Shown in pieces: positions 28,658 to 36,623 of a stretch of DNA of 36,623 bases. The stretch comes from Basidiobolus meristosporus CBS 931.73. Its lineage: Eukaryota > Basidiobolomycota > Basidiobolomycetes > Basidiobolales > Basidiobolaceae. Location of the stretch: NCBI GenBank assembly GCA_002104905.1, contig MCFE01000781.1, positions 1 to 36,623 of the forward strand. Reading direction: 5' to 3'. The notes under the pieces are model-generated. The model was not told where the DNA came from and did no database searches. It was given only the letters and a program-made list of their open reading frames with translations. The translations under genes were made by a program, and so were the position numbers. Numbering within the stretch: the first letter of the stretch is position 1; every line of letters begins with the position of its first letter.

Positions 28658-29122
28658 ATGAAGCTCTCTGTATTCTTGCTTGCCCTCGCCAGCAGTTCCT
28701 GCGCCTATGCCGCTGAAAACTTCGCACCAACCCTGCCCGCCAATAGCACTTGCAAGGGCAACTATGCCATAATGTATAATCAGTGCCGCACCAACGCGCT
28801 TAGCGTGGCCTGCCTCCCAACGGACGATTTGTGTAATTGCCGTCAAGCACAGAATCTTGCTCAGTGTATCACCTATTGCTCTATGGATCCCTATGTTTTT
28901 GATAACCTGCCGAGTCAGGAGGTGGTTGTTTCAAAGTGGTGCTCAGGGATCCCATTGTCCATTTTAAACCCGCCGTCAGCCACCTCCAGCCCATCTTCGG
29001 TGCCCACCAGCTCCCCCTCCAGCACTCAAGTTGGAAGCATATTGGATTCCGGCAGCTCTTCTTCGGCCAAGATGACCGGTCTTTCGATTCTGGCGGTAGG
29101 GATGATGATGTTGATAGTATAG
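28658..29122 (+). CDS. CFEM-like GPI-anchored cell-surface protein
   Basis: A single exon of 154 residues. Signal peptide about 1-18 (MKLSVFLLALASSSCAYA). The domain at 32-95 has eight cysteines (32, 43, 52, 59, 61, 70, 74, 95), with PTDDLCNC giving the D-x-C-x-C core of CFEM-type domains. A Ser/Thr/Pro-rich stalk runs from about 100 to 135. The C-terminus is hydrophobic (MTGLSILAVGMMMLIV) after a Ser-rich site, as expected for GPI anchoring. CFEM proteins sit on fungal membranes or walls, and some bind haem; haem binding here is not shown. The variant C-x3-C-x3-DP spacing (YCSMDP) recalls non-Dikarya versions from memory. AATAAA follows at 29241. Confidence 0.82.
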   Translation: MKLSVFLLALASSSCAYAAENFAPTLPANSTCKGNYAIMYNQCRTNALSVACLPTDDLCNCRQAQNLAQCITYCSMDPYVFDNLPSQEVVVSKWCSGIPLSILNPPSATSSPSSVPTSSPSSTQVGSILDSGSSSSAKMTGLSILAVGMMMLIV

Positions 29123-29240
29123 TGACCATATATTATAAATCCCGATTTCTTGGCATTCCTGTAATGTAAATAGCAATATGTTTAGTCCGATTCCATTCTA
29201 CTTCTCGCTAAGAAATCCATTAGTGTACCTGCCATCGATG

Positions 29241-29246
29241 AATAAA
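29241..29246 (+). terminator. Poly(A) signal of the CFEM-like gene
   Basis: AATAAA, 119 bases after the stop codon. Confidence 0.45.
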
Positions 29247-29908
29247 TACGCCATGTGAACACAAAGTGGTACAGGGAATACAAATGACGTTCAGCTGCTT
29301 GTCTATGATAGATTCGCTTTTCTTTCCCGGCGAAGTGACACAGGGCAACTGGCTTCTAGCCTACTAACGTAGCAGTAGTTAATTAAACCAGTTCACATCG
29401 TACAGACCGTTTGAGTAACATGCCTTGGGTTGTCCTGTGGTCCTTCAGAAAAGTCCCCTAAGCTTTTCTCCCGAACAACAGGGAGCGCGTTGTTTCAACT
29501 TAACATTGGTAGAAGTCATGGATGGGTGGTAAGTTCTGGCTCGTCCATAAAATTTCCTTGTACCTATTCTTGGTGGTGGTTGATGAAAAAAGCTTAAGAT
29601 TCGTCAATATGGTTAGTCACGATGGTAGCAGAGTGTGGTGAATGGACTAGCTCCATATACCTAGCAGGGCTTGCTGCCGATCTGAAACAATGGATCTAAT
29701 CTCGAAATCCTCGATTTTTACCATCTTGCGGGTATTAATATGATTATTTACCACAGCAACACTAACCGAGCTAATCATTGCCAAGTAAATTTTCCAAAGC
29801 TTGTATTAATTCAAGAACAGCCAGCAAGTGTACTTGCCGTCAGCATCTTACTATTGGCAGCCCTCAAACATCCCAAGTATATAGTGCAAGGGTGGTACCA
29901 ATTTGTTT
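29247..29908. other. Right border of the gene island, no gene seen
   Basis: CpG-containing sequence gives way to AT-rich, CpG-poor sequence near 29700. No coding or repeat match was recognised. Confidence 0.4.
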
Positions 29909-29991
29909 TATTATCTCTCTTTTTGAGGCACTGGTCTAATGTGTTGCAGAAATTTGTAATTACACCTAAGTATTCACCTAACTTCATTACA
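29909..29991. repeat. Fused copia scraps: gag zinc-knuckle piece and LTR head
   Basis: 29909-29941 matches the copia zinc-knuckle region near 36495-36530 (TCTTTTTGAGGCACTGGTCT). 29942-29991 matches the first 50 bases of the copia LTR (AAATTTGTAATTACACCTAA). Confidence 0.5.
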
Positions 29992-30357
29992 GGTGGATTC
30001 CTCTACCCCAGTTCCCCAGAATGTCCAGACTCTTTTGAAGGAATATTCACATGTGTTTCCGGATGAACTTATAAACCTACCACCAGTCAGAGCTGTTGAG
30101 CATGCCACTGATGCAGCAGATAGTCCTCCTATGAGCATGATACCTTACACAATGAATCCATTGGAATTGGAAGAGATGAAGAGACAAGTTGATTAGTTAT
30201 TGGAGCAAATATATATTAAGCCAAGCAAGTCACTGTGGAGAGCCCAGTGCTTTTTACAATGAAAAAAGAAGGAACACTTAGGATATGTGTTGACTAAAGT
30301 GCCCTGAACCCAGTAACTGTGAGGAATAATCACCCTATAGCATGGATTGACAGCTTT
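29992..30357 (+). pseudogene. Gypsy reverse transcriptase N-terminal fragment
   Basis: Reads VPQNVQTLLKEYSHVFPDEL, then PYTMNPLELEEMKRQVD, a stop, then LLEQIYIKPSKSLW. After a frameshift it reads FTMKKEGTLRICVD, a stop, and ALNPVTVRN. This is the order found just before and in the RT fingers of Ty3/gypsy elements. The text differs from the element at 2211-9764, so it is another gypsy family. It is cut at 30358 by a copia LTR. Confidence 0.8.
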
Positions 30358-30637
30358 TGTTGTAAAAATTTGTAATTCCACCTAACTATTCACCTGACTT
30401 AGTCACTTCGATCATTACAGGATTTACTTAGAATATTTTCACCAAAATACCAGGTACCCAGAACATGAACACTCCCAAAGTTGTCCAAACAGCCCCAAAC
30501 TTTGCACACATGTTCTTGGGACCTTCCTGAGCCAATTCTACAAGTTTGTAGTGCCAAGACCATAGATCATTGAGTGAAAACCACATAATATACTTGTTCT
30601 CCCAATCACTTCCAATATCTCCAAGACTTTTGCAACA
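30358..30637 (+). repeat. Copia LTR, plus, with internal deletion
   Basis: 280 bp, TGTTGTAAAAATT...TTTTGCAACA. About 70 bases present in other copies (the AAAAGTATAAATACTACTTTTACATT promoter block) are missing. Flanks GCTTT and TAATG do not match, so no target duplication is seen. Confidence 0.85.
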
Positions 30638-30689
30638 TAATGTGTATCCTTCATATTGCAGTACTAGCAAAGCAGGTTAATGTTGCCTT

Positions 30690-31690
30690 CAATGGTTCCT
30701 GGCAACCTCCATTGTTTGCAATTATTGCTTATCAAAGCATTTTCTACTTCCTTCTGATTGGTGCTTGATCATCTTAGTTCTTCATCCAGTAGCCTTCCAT
30801 ATACATAATTAAGGTCAATTCTTTAGTTTAGAACTCTAGGGCTGATACAGGCCCTGAAACCTGTCTGTCAGGCTATTCAGGATGGTAACTATCACACCCT
30901 CATCAGCAGTTAGTATGCCTACAAATTCAATCTCATCAGCCAATAGGGTAATTCTGTTAATTGATTTTTCATTTCTTCTCCTGGCAGCATTTTTGTAGTA
31001 GAAAGTTTAGTCCATGTTACATTCACTTAGCAGCTGAACATTACTTGAAGGCATCTTTTAATGTCTTCCAGGTATTCTTTAATGTTCTAGCTCTTAAGCA
31101 TTGAATTAGTGATTTGTCTTTGACATTAAGGCAAATGCAGTTAAAGGCACTTAATTCTTTCTTTTGGCATTTTAGGGATTCCTCTCTTGCATTCTTAGGA
31201 GGGCATTCTTTGCCATGACAATAGCCCATAGGCCTCTTTCCTGTAACAACATCTTCATTGTTACCTTCCACACTTGGTAGTTAAATCTGGTGTAAGAGTC
31301 TTGGAGATATTGGTGGTCATTGGGAGGACAAGTAGATTATGTGGTTTTCACTTAATGATTTATTGAATGTAAAAGTAGTATTTATACTTTTACATGGTCT
31401 TGGCATTACAAACACAAAGAATAGGTTAAGGAAGGTCCCAAGAACATGTGTGCAAAATTTGGAGCTGTTTGAACCACTTTGAGAATTTTCATGTTCTGGG
31501 TACCTGGTATTTTGGTGAAAATATTTTAAGTAAATCCTGACAATGAATTTGGTCAGTATTCTCTAGGATTTGAAGGTAATGATCTAAGTGCCCAAGTTAG
31601 GTCAATACTTAGGTGGAATTACAATTTTTACAACAAAATCTTGTCAACTTTTCAGCAGAAGGAAAAGATAGAGTATTAGTAGTAGTAGGG
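30690..31690 (-). pseudogene. Decayed copia gag, split by a solo LTR
   Basis: The gag start block lies at 31641-31690 (minus: CCTACTACTACTAATACTC...CTTCTGCTGAAAAGTTG) and continues on the other side of the solo LTR from 31287 down. It includes ECPPKNAREESLKCQKKELS and AFNCICLNVKDKSLIQCLRA at 31200-31080, then UBN2-like text to about 30690 with many stops. This is the same family as the gag at 32581-32922. It ends near the block ENALIS...N that precedes the zinc knuckle in the young element. No function remains. Confidence 0.8.
31288..31635 (-). repeat. Solo copia LTR, minus
   Basis: 348 bp, TGGTGTAAGAG...TTTTTACAACA on the plus strand, with a perfect 5-bp target duplication AAATC at 31283-31287 and 31636-31640. 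It was inserted into the gag of an older copia copy. Confidence 0.93.
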
Positions 31691-32227
31691 TCAGAGTTAA
31701 GGCCTCTTTTCTAGCTTGGGACTTATTAATATGGAATAGATAGGAATACACTAAGCTTATACCTTCTTTGATATAGTAATTTGGGCCAGTTCTGATTCAG
31801 TTGGTTATCCTGTCATATGACACTGAAACAATTACTTCTGGGATATTCCTGAGCACCAATTCAAGCTAAGGCACAGTTTTAGAGTCCTCTGGAGTGAGAT
31901 ACTTTTCATTGATTAGCTCTGATTCAATCCTCACTTTAGTGAACTTGAGACTGGATTTTTGTCATCATCTAGAGTCATTTATGGTGATGATATTAAATTT
32001 TCACCAGATAGCACATTCCTAGATTTGATTAGCTTCTTTGCTTTGGTATTGTAGAGGCAGTATGCATTACTCTCACTGTGGTAGTCTCAAAGCATGTACT
32101 CTACCCTTTTTGGCTCCAATTTTGACTGATCTAAAAGCAGTATCTTGGCATTTACTGTGCAACAAAATATTCTGGGGTGCTCTGCACTTGGTCTATATCC
32201 ATACTCAAAAGGAGTAAAGCCACAAAG
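31691..32227 (-). pseudogene. Copia integrase C-terminal fragment
   Basis: Base-level match to 34830-35365 of the young copia element. Shared text includes TTGATATAGTAATTTGGGC, CTTCTGGGATATTCCTG, GCTTCTTTGCTTTGGTATTG and TGTTCTGCACTTGG...TCTGCACTTGGTCT. It joins the gag start at 31690 directly, so the middle of that element was deleted or rearranged. The plus copia LTR cuts it at CACAAAG (32227). Confidence 0.8.
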
Positions 32228-32576
32228 TGTTGTAAAAATTTGTAATTCCACCTAAGTATTTACCTAACTTAGTCACTTAGATCATCACCTTCAAATCCTA
32301 GAGAATACTGGCCAAATTCCTTGTTGGGATTTACTTATAATATTTTCACCAAAATACCAGGTACCCAGAACATGAAAATTCTCAAAGTTGTCCAAACAGC
32401 CCCAAACTTTGCACACATGTTCTTGGGATCTTCCTTAACCTATTCTACGTGTTTGTAATGCCAAGACCAGGTAAAAGTATAAATACTACTTTTACATTCA
32501 ATAAATCATCAAGTGAAAACCACATAATCTACTTGTTCTCCCAATCACTTCCAATATCTCCAAGACTCTTACAACA
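32228..32576 (+). repeat. 5' LTR of a plus-strand copia element
   Basis: 349 bp, TGTTGTAAAAATTTG...CTCTTACAACA, with AAAAGTATAAATACTACTTT near 32473 as promoter and AATAAATC at about 32500. It is followed by a primer-site-like GGTTATGAGCCCC. Confidence 0.92.
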
Positions 32577-32580
32577 GGTT

Positions 32581-32922
32581 ATGAGCCCCAAGCTGTCACT
32601 CTCTGCAATGCCTACTACTGCTATTAATGGAATTTTTCCCTCTGCTGAAAAGTTGGATGGATCTAACTACCAAGTGTGGAAGGTGAAGATGAAGATGCTG
32701 CTACAAGAAAGAGGCCTTTGGGATATTGTCATGGGAGAAGAATGCCCTCCTAAAAACATGGGAGAGGAAGCCTTAAAGTACCAGAAGAAAGAACAAAGTG
32801 CCTTTAACTGCATTTGCCTTAATGTCAAGGACAAATTGCTAATTCAATGCTCAAGAGTTAAAACGGCAAAGAATGCCTGGAAAGCATTAGAGGACACCTA
32901 CCAGTCATGTTCAGCTGCTAAG
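32581..32922 (+). pseudogene. Copia gag, cut by another copia insertion
   Basis: ATG at 32581 (MSPKLSLSAMPTTAING), or more likely 32608 (MPTTAING), since the first ATG overlaps the primer site. It reads FPSAEKLDGSNYQVWKVKMK, LLQERGLWDIVMGEECPP, then FNCICLNVKDKLLIQCS, which is the copia Gag (DUF4219 plus UBN2) start. After about 112 residues it is broken at SCSAAK by the minus copia LTR at 32923. The rest of this gag, if kept, lies beyond the right edge of the window. Confidence 0.88.
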
Positions 32923-33273
32923 TGTTGTAAGAGTCTTGGAGATATTGGAAGTGATTGGGAGAACAAGTAGATTATGTGGTTTTCACTTAATGATTTATTG
33001 AATGTAAAAGTAGTATTTATACTTTTACCTAGTCATGGCATTTCAAACACAAAGAATAGGTTAAGGAAGGTCCCAAGAGCATGTGTGCAAAGTTTGGGGC
33101 TGTTTGGACAACTTTGAGAATTTTCATGTTCTGGGTACCTGGTATTTTGGTGAAAATATTCTAAGTAAATCCCAACAAGGAATTTGGCCAGTATTCTCTA
33201 GGATTTGAAGGTGATGATCTAAGTGACTAAGTTAGGTGAATATATAGGTGGAAATACAAATTCTTTTACAACA
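32923..33273 (-). repeat. 3' LTR of the copia element
   Basis: 351 bp, TGTTGTAAGAG...TTTTACAACA on the plus strand. The polypurine tract AAATGGGAG (plus 33274-33282) directly precedes it in element direction. Confidence 0.93.
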
Positions 33274-33282
33274 CTCCCATTT
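33274..33282 (-). other. Polypurine tract of the copia element
   Basis: The minus strand reads AAATGGGAG immediately before TGTTG of the 3' LTR, the usual site of plus-strand priming in this class. Confidence 0.7.
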
Positions 33283-33284
33283 GG

Positions 33285-34705
33285 CTAAATGTTCATACTG
33301 ACTAGTCCTAATTTTGACCTAAGATATTTAAACTTGTCTCTAGCTAATGGTTTGGTAAGTATGTCAGCAATCATTTCATCTGTAGAACAGTAAACTAAGC
33401 TAACTAAGTTATTCTCTATAGCTTCACGTATGAAATGATGTCTAATACTATGTGCTTGGTTCTAGCATGAAAAGTTGGATTTCTACCTAATTGTATACAT
33501 CCTTGATTATCTTGAAATAAAGTAATAGGCAATTTTTGACATAGGCCTAAATCTGTAAAGAGCTTTCTTAACCACATTGCTTCTTTTGTAGCTTCACAGG
33601 CTGCCATATACTCTGCCTCTGTAGTAGAAAGTGCTACGGTTGGTTGCTTTCTTGAATTCCATGAAATTGCTCCTTTACAGTAAAGAAAGGTGTATTCTGT
33701 GGTGGATCTTCTGTCTTCCGAATTTTGTCCCCAATCTGCATCAGAGTATCCCACAAGATCCTGTTCTGAATCATTATAAGTGTATCTTAAGCAAATATCA
33801 GCAGTTCCTTTTAGGTATCTAAAAATCCGCTTAACTGCTGCAATATGATCAGATCCATAGTTCTGATTATGTTGGCTGACAACTCCCACTGAATATGAGA
33901 TATCTGGATGTGTTCCAAGCATGATATACATCAGACTGCCAACCATAGATTGATAAGGAAAGTCAGGGCTTTCAGATGGCGCCAAGCTCTCTTGATTTGG
34001 TTGAGTTTTGACCAAGTTAAGGTTTGTCTCCATTGGGGTAGCTGCCGGTTTACAGTCTTCCATTTTGTACTTCTTTAGTATATCTTGAATATACTTGGAT
34101 TGGCTTATGGTAATAGTCTGGGTACTTCTGTCTATGGAGAACATAATCCCTAAGTAGTAACTAAGTTCTCCTAAATCAGACATCTTGAACTCCTTAGATA
34201 GGCTGGATTTAGTCTCTTTCAATGTTTCTAGGTTATTGGCGGCTATAATCAGATCATCCCCATATAGAGCTAATAGAACTGGATTTGCTCTATCTGGCTT
34301 ATAGTATATACTATAGTCAGCATTACTCCTTTTGAAACTCAAAGATTCCAAATAAGAATCTATCTTGCAATTCCAGGCTCTTGGTGATTGTTTGAGACCA
34401 TATAGTGACTTTTTAAGCTTGCAGACCAAATGAGGGTTATCTTGGTCAACAAACCCATCAGGCTGGTTCATATACATGTCCTCATCAAGTTCTCCATTCA
34501 AAAATGCAGTTTTTACATCCATATGATGAATAAAAAACTTATATTTGGCTGCAATAGCCAATATTAATCTGATGGAATTAAACTTGGCTACCAGTGCAAA
34601 GGTCTCAGTGTAGTCAAGTCCTTTTGTTTGAGAGTATCCCTTGGCTACAAGTCTTGCTTTGTATCTTTTGATTGTGCCATCAGCCTTGTATTTTGTCTTG
34701 AAGAC
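33285..34705 (-). pseudogene. Copia pol: reverse transcriptase and RNase H
   Basis: Continues the integrase frame after one in-frame TAG (34703-34705, in GCR-stop-VFKTKYK where the family has Trp). The RT has MDVKTAFLNGELDEDMYMNQ, KLKKSLYGLKQSPRAWN and an intact YGDD (LALYGDDLIIAA). The RNase H part has YSDADWGQNSEDRRSTTEY, ALSTTEAEYMAACEATKEA and FQDNQGCIQL with its acidic residues kept. After ARTKHI the frame slips near 33450. The neighbouring frame continues HHFIREAIE and DEMIADILTKPL to a TAG at 33285-33287, just before the polypurine tract. The catalytic residues are therefore intact while the frame has two lesions. Confidence 0.9.
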
Positions 34706-36391
34706 CTATCTGCATCCAATTGATTTTTGGTTGATTGGTATTTTGACTAAGTCCCAAGTTTGATTTTCCATCAGGGCCTGATATTCCTTAGTCATTGCAG
34801 ATCTCCAAAACTTTGTCTGAGGGATATTTAGGGCCTCTTTTACAGTCTGGGGTTCATCAATATGGACTGAATAGGCATAGGCTAAGTTTGTACCCTCATT
34901 GATATAGTAATTTGGGCTATTTCTTGTCCAATTGGATCTCCGGGCATTTGATACTGGAATGATCACTTCTGGGATATTCCTGGGCACTAATTCTGGCTGA
35001 ACTACGGTTGTAGAGTTCTCTGGAGTGAAAAAATTTTCATTGTTTTGCTCTGATTCAATCCTCACAATTGGTGGACTTGAGATCAAATTTTCATCATCAT
35101 CTGATGTCATTTTTTGTGAAAATTTTGAATTTTCATCAAACAACACATCCCTGGACTTGATAAGCTTCTTTGCTTTGGTATTGTAGAGTCTGTATGCCTT
35201 ACTCTCATTGCAGTAGCCCAAAAATATGCATTTTACACTTTTTGGCTCAAATTTTGACTGATTTCCGGCCAGTTTTTTGGCATATGCTGTACACCCAAAT
35301 ATTCTTAGATGTTCTGCACTTGGTCTGCATCCATACCATGCTTCAAATGGAGTAGAATCACAAAGTATTCTGTTATAACTCCTATTTTTAAGGTATACAG
35401 CAGTGGCAACTGATTCCGCCCAAAAATCATAGGATAATTTTTGATCATGGATCATAGATCTTGCCATATCAATTATTGATCTGTTAGCTTGTTCTGCTAC
35501 TCCATTTTGCTGTGGGGAGTATGGTACAGTAGTCTCTTGCTTTATCCCATGAATTTTGCAGAAGTGGATGAAGAGTTTTGAGGTATATTCTCCACCATTG
35601 TCAGAGCGTATTTTCTTGATTTTTTCACCAGTTTCTCTCTCCACCGTGGCTTTAAACGCCCTGAACTTAGACAGAGCTTCTTCCTTTCTCTCCATGAAGT
35701 AGACCCATGTGTATCTTGTATAATCATCAATAAAAGTGATTAAATACTTCATCCCGCCTAAGGATAAATTTTGCATAGGTCCACACAGATCTGAGTGAAT
35801 TAGATCTAATTTTTTCTTAGTTTTGATTAACCCAGAGCTCTTGAACGGTTGTCTGGCTTGTTTCACATATATGCAGGCTTCACAGTGCTCAAAATTAGCT
35901 GGGGGATCAATTTTCACTCCAGAAATTAGCTGATCTTTGATCATATTACGCAAATAATCAAAATTGATGTGTCCAAATCTCCTGTGCCAAAGCATTGGTG
36001 TTTCTTCACTTAAGTTACTTATATTGGCTTCCAGATATGATGGAATATAAGTCAACTTGTATAGATTTTGATCTCTGATGCCCAAAGCAATATGGGCACC
36101 ATTTTGATCAGTGATCCTGCATCCAGAATTGTCAAAACTGAAACTGAGTCCTTCTGCTGTGGCCTTGCTTACAGAGAGTAGGTTCTTGGCTATTTCTGGT
36201 ACATAGAGTACTTCTTTGAAAGTCAGTGTATGGCTTCCTTCACTGCTTTTTAGGCTTACTTGGATAGTTCCTTCTCCCACTGCATCAAGTGTTCTATTCG
36301 TCACCCATGAAAACCTTCTTAATTGGAGTTTCTTGATATTGGGTAAAAAGTTCTTTTTGGTGTGTAAAGTGTTGAGAAGCTCCAGAGTCAA
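34706..36391 (-). pseudogene. Copia pol: GAG-pre-integrase and integrase
   Basis: A 561-codon frame. GAG-pre-integrase HHCC region: MLWHRRFGHINFDYLRNM...HCEAC. Integrase core: LDLIHSDLCGPM (first Asp), KKIRSDNGGEYTSKLF (second Asp) and QQNGVAEQANRSI (Glu), so DDE is complete; the usual R after E is Q (AEQ), a CGA-to-CAA type change. The C-terminal part has FGCTAYAKKL, KCIFLGYCNESKAYRLYN and SRDVLFDE. The apparent N-terminus (MTLELLNTLHTK) is a wrong-frame reading of the protease region; the true frame joins near 36305. It ends at the TAG at 34703-34705. Confidence 0.9.
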
Positions 36392-36623
36392 TATACCACG
36401 TCTGAGAATCCTTGTTTGTGGTCATATTTAGTGCAGATATGAATAGTCTATCTTCAGTTGTTGCAGCATTTCCATATTCAGGCTTCTTTTGCTGATTATC
36501 TTTCTTTTTGAGACACCGGTCTGATGTGTGTCCTTTCCTTTTGCAGTAGTTGCAAATTATTTTGCTGTTGCCTTTGTAGGGTCTTGGGTTCCTCCTTTGT
36601 TGGTTATCATTGCTTATTAAAGC
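36300..36623 (-). pseudogene. Copia gag end (CCHC knuckle) and protease start
   Basis: Minus-strand frame with zinc knuckle CNYCKRKGHTSDRC at 36513-36554 and protease active site DSGAS at 36375-36389 (context TWYIDSGASQHFTHQ). It runs to a TAG near 36300, while the integrase frame continues in another register, so a one-base indel separates them. The 5' part of gag and the 5' LTR are beyond the right edge. Confidence 0.88.

Larger units (their letters stand above)
32923..36623 (-). mobile_element. Ty1/copia retrotransposon, 3' part, running off the right edge
   Basis: Order on the minus strand is zinc knuckle, protease, integrase, RT, RNase H, PPT, 3' LTR. Integrase before RT is the Ty1/copia order. 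It was inserted into the gag of the plus copia copy; the left flank is CTAAG (32918-32922), and its partner would lie outside the window. The pol sequence has only one in-frame stop and two frameshifts, so this is the youngest element seen here. Confidence 0.93.

Noticed and set aside
28207-28659. 150-codon open stretch on the minus strand
   Set aside because: It runs antisense through the TATA box and leader of the CFEM-like gene and has no recognisable content.
1-36623. CRISPR arrays, rRNA or tRNA genes
   Set aside because: No regularly spaced repeats or recognisable cloverleaf or rRNA text were seen by eye. A tRNA scan was not possible, so a tRNA could have been missed.

Overview
The window looks like nuclear DNA of a filamentous fungus. 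The evidence is GT-AG introns of 59-91 bp, TATA boxes 55-140 bp upstream of start codons, AATAAA signals after stops, a CFEM-like GPI-anchored protein, and Ty3/gypsy, Ty1/copia and Tnp2-type transposon debris. A non-Dikarya lineage is my guess and is not proven by the sequence.

Layout. (1) 1-16.3 kb is a transposon graveyard, poor in CpG by eye. It holds the 5' end of an LTR element (1-1251), a complete but dead gypsy element (2211-9764, 374-bp LTRs, CCCTT target duplication) carrying a nested solo LTR, and a decayed minus-strand gene of unknown family that the gypsy element splits. It also holds a decayed plus-strand Tnp2/Plavaka-like transposase broken by two LTR insertions, and copia gag and LTR debris. 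(2) 16.3-29.7 kb is a CpG-richer gene island. It carries a small HABP4/PAI-RBP1-like protein gene, a cluster of five paralogous secreted proteins with a mature N-terminal histidine (candidate copper histidine-brace, LPMO-like enzymes), a small thrombospondin type 3 repeat protein, and a CFEM-like GPI protein. (3) 29.7-36.6 kb is a second transposon zone. It has a gypsy RT scrap and a pile-up of one copia family in both orientations, ending in a fairly young copia element that runs off the right edge.

The five secreted paralogs (strands +,-,-,+,-) share one phase-1 intron position, eight cysteines and three conserved histidines. Genes 1 and 5 form one subgroup. Genes 2, 3 and 4 form another with a basic C-terminal tail. 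Genes 3 and 4 are a nearly identical divergent pair (inverted repeat arms of about 960 bp) with an acidic Asp/Glu linker. In gene 3 a one-base loss in that repeat has replaced the basic tail. They are most easily read as an expanding family of extracellular oxidative enzymes, but the substrate and family are not visible from sequence alone.

The most striking single observation in the transposon zones is that the gypsy element has lost the second Asp of the RT YxDD box and all three integrase DDE residues, each through a G-to-A change on the coding strand that fits deamination at a CpG.
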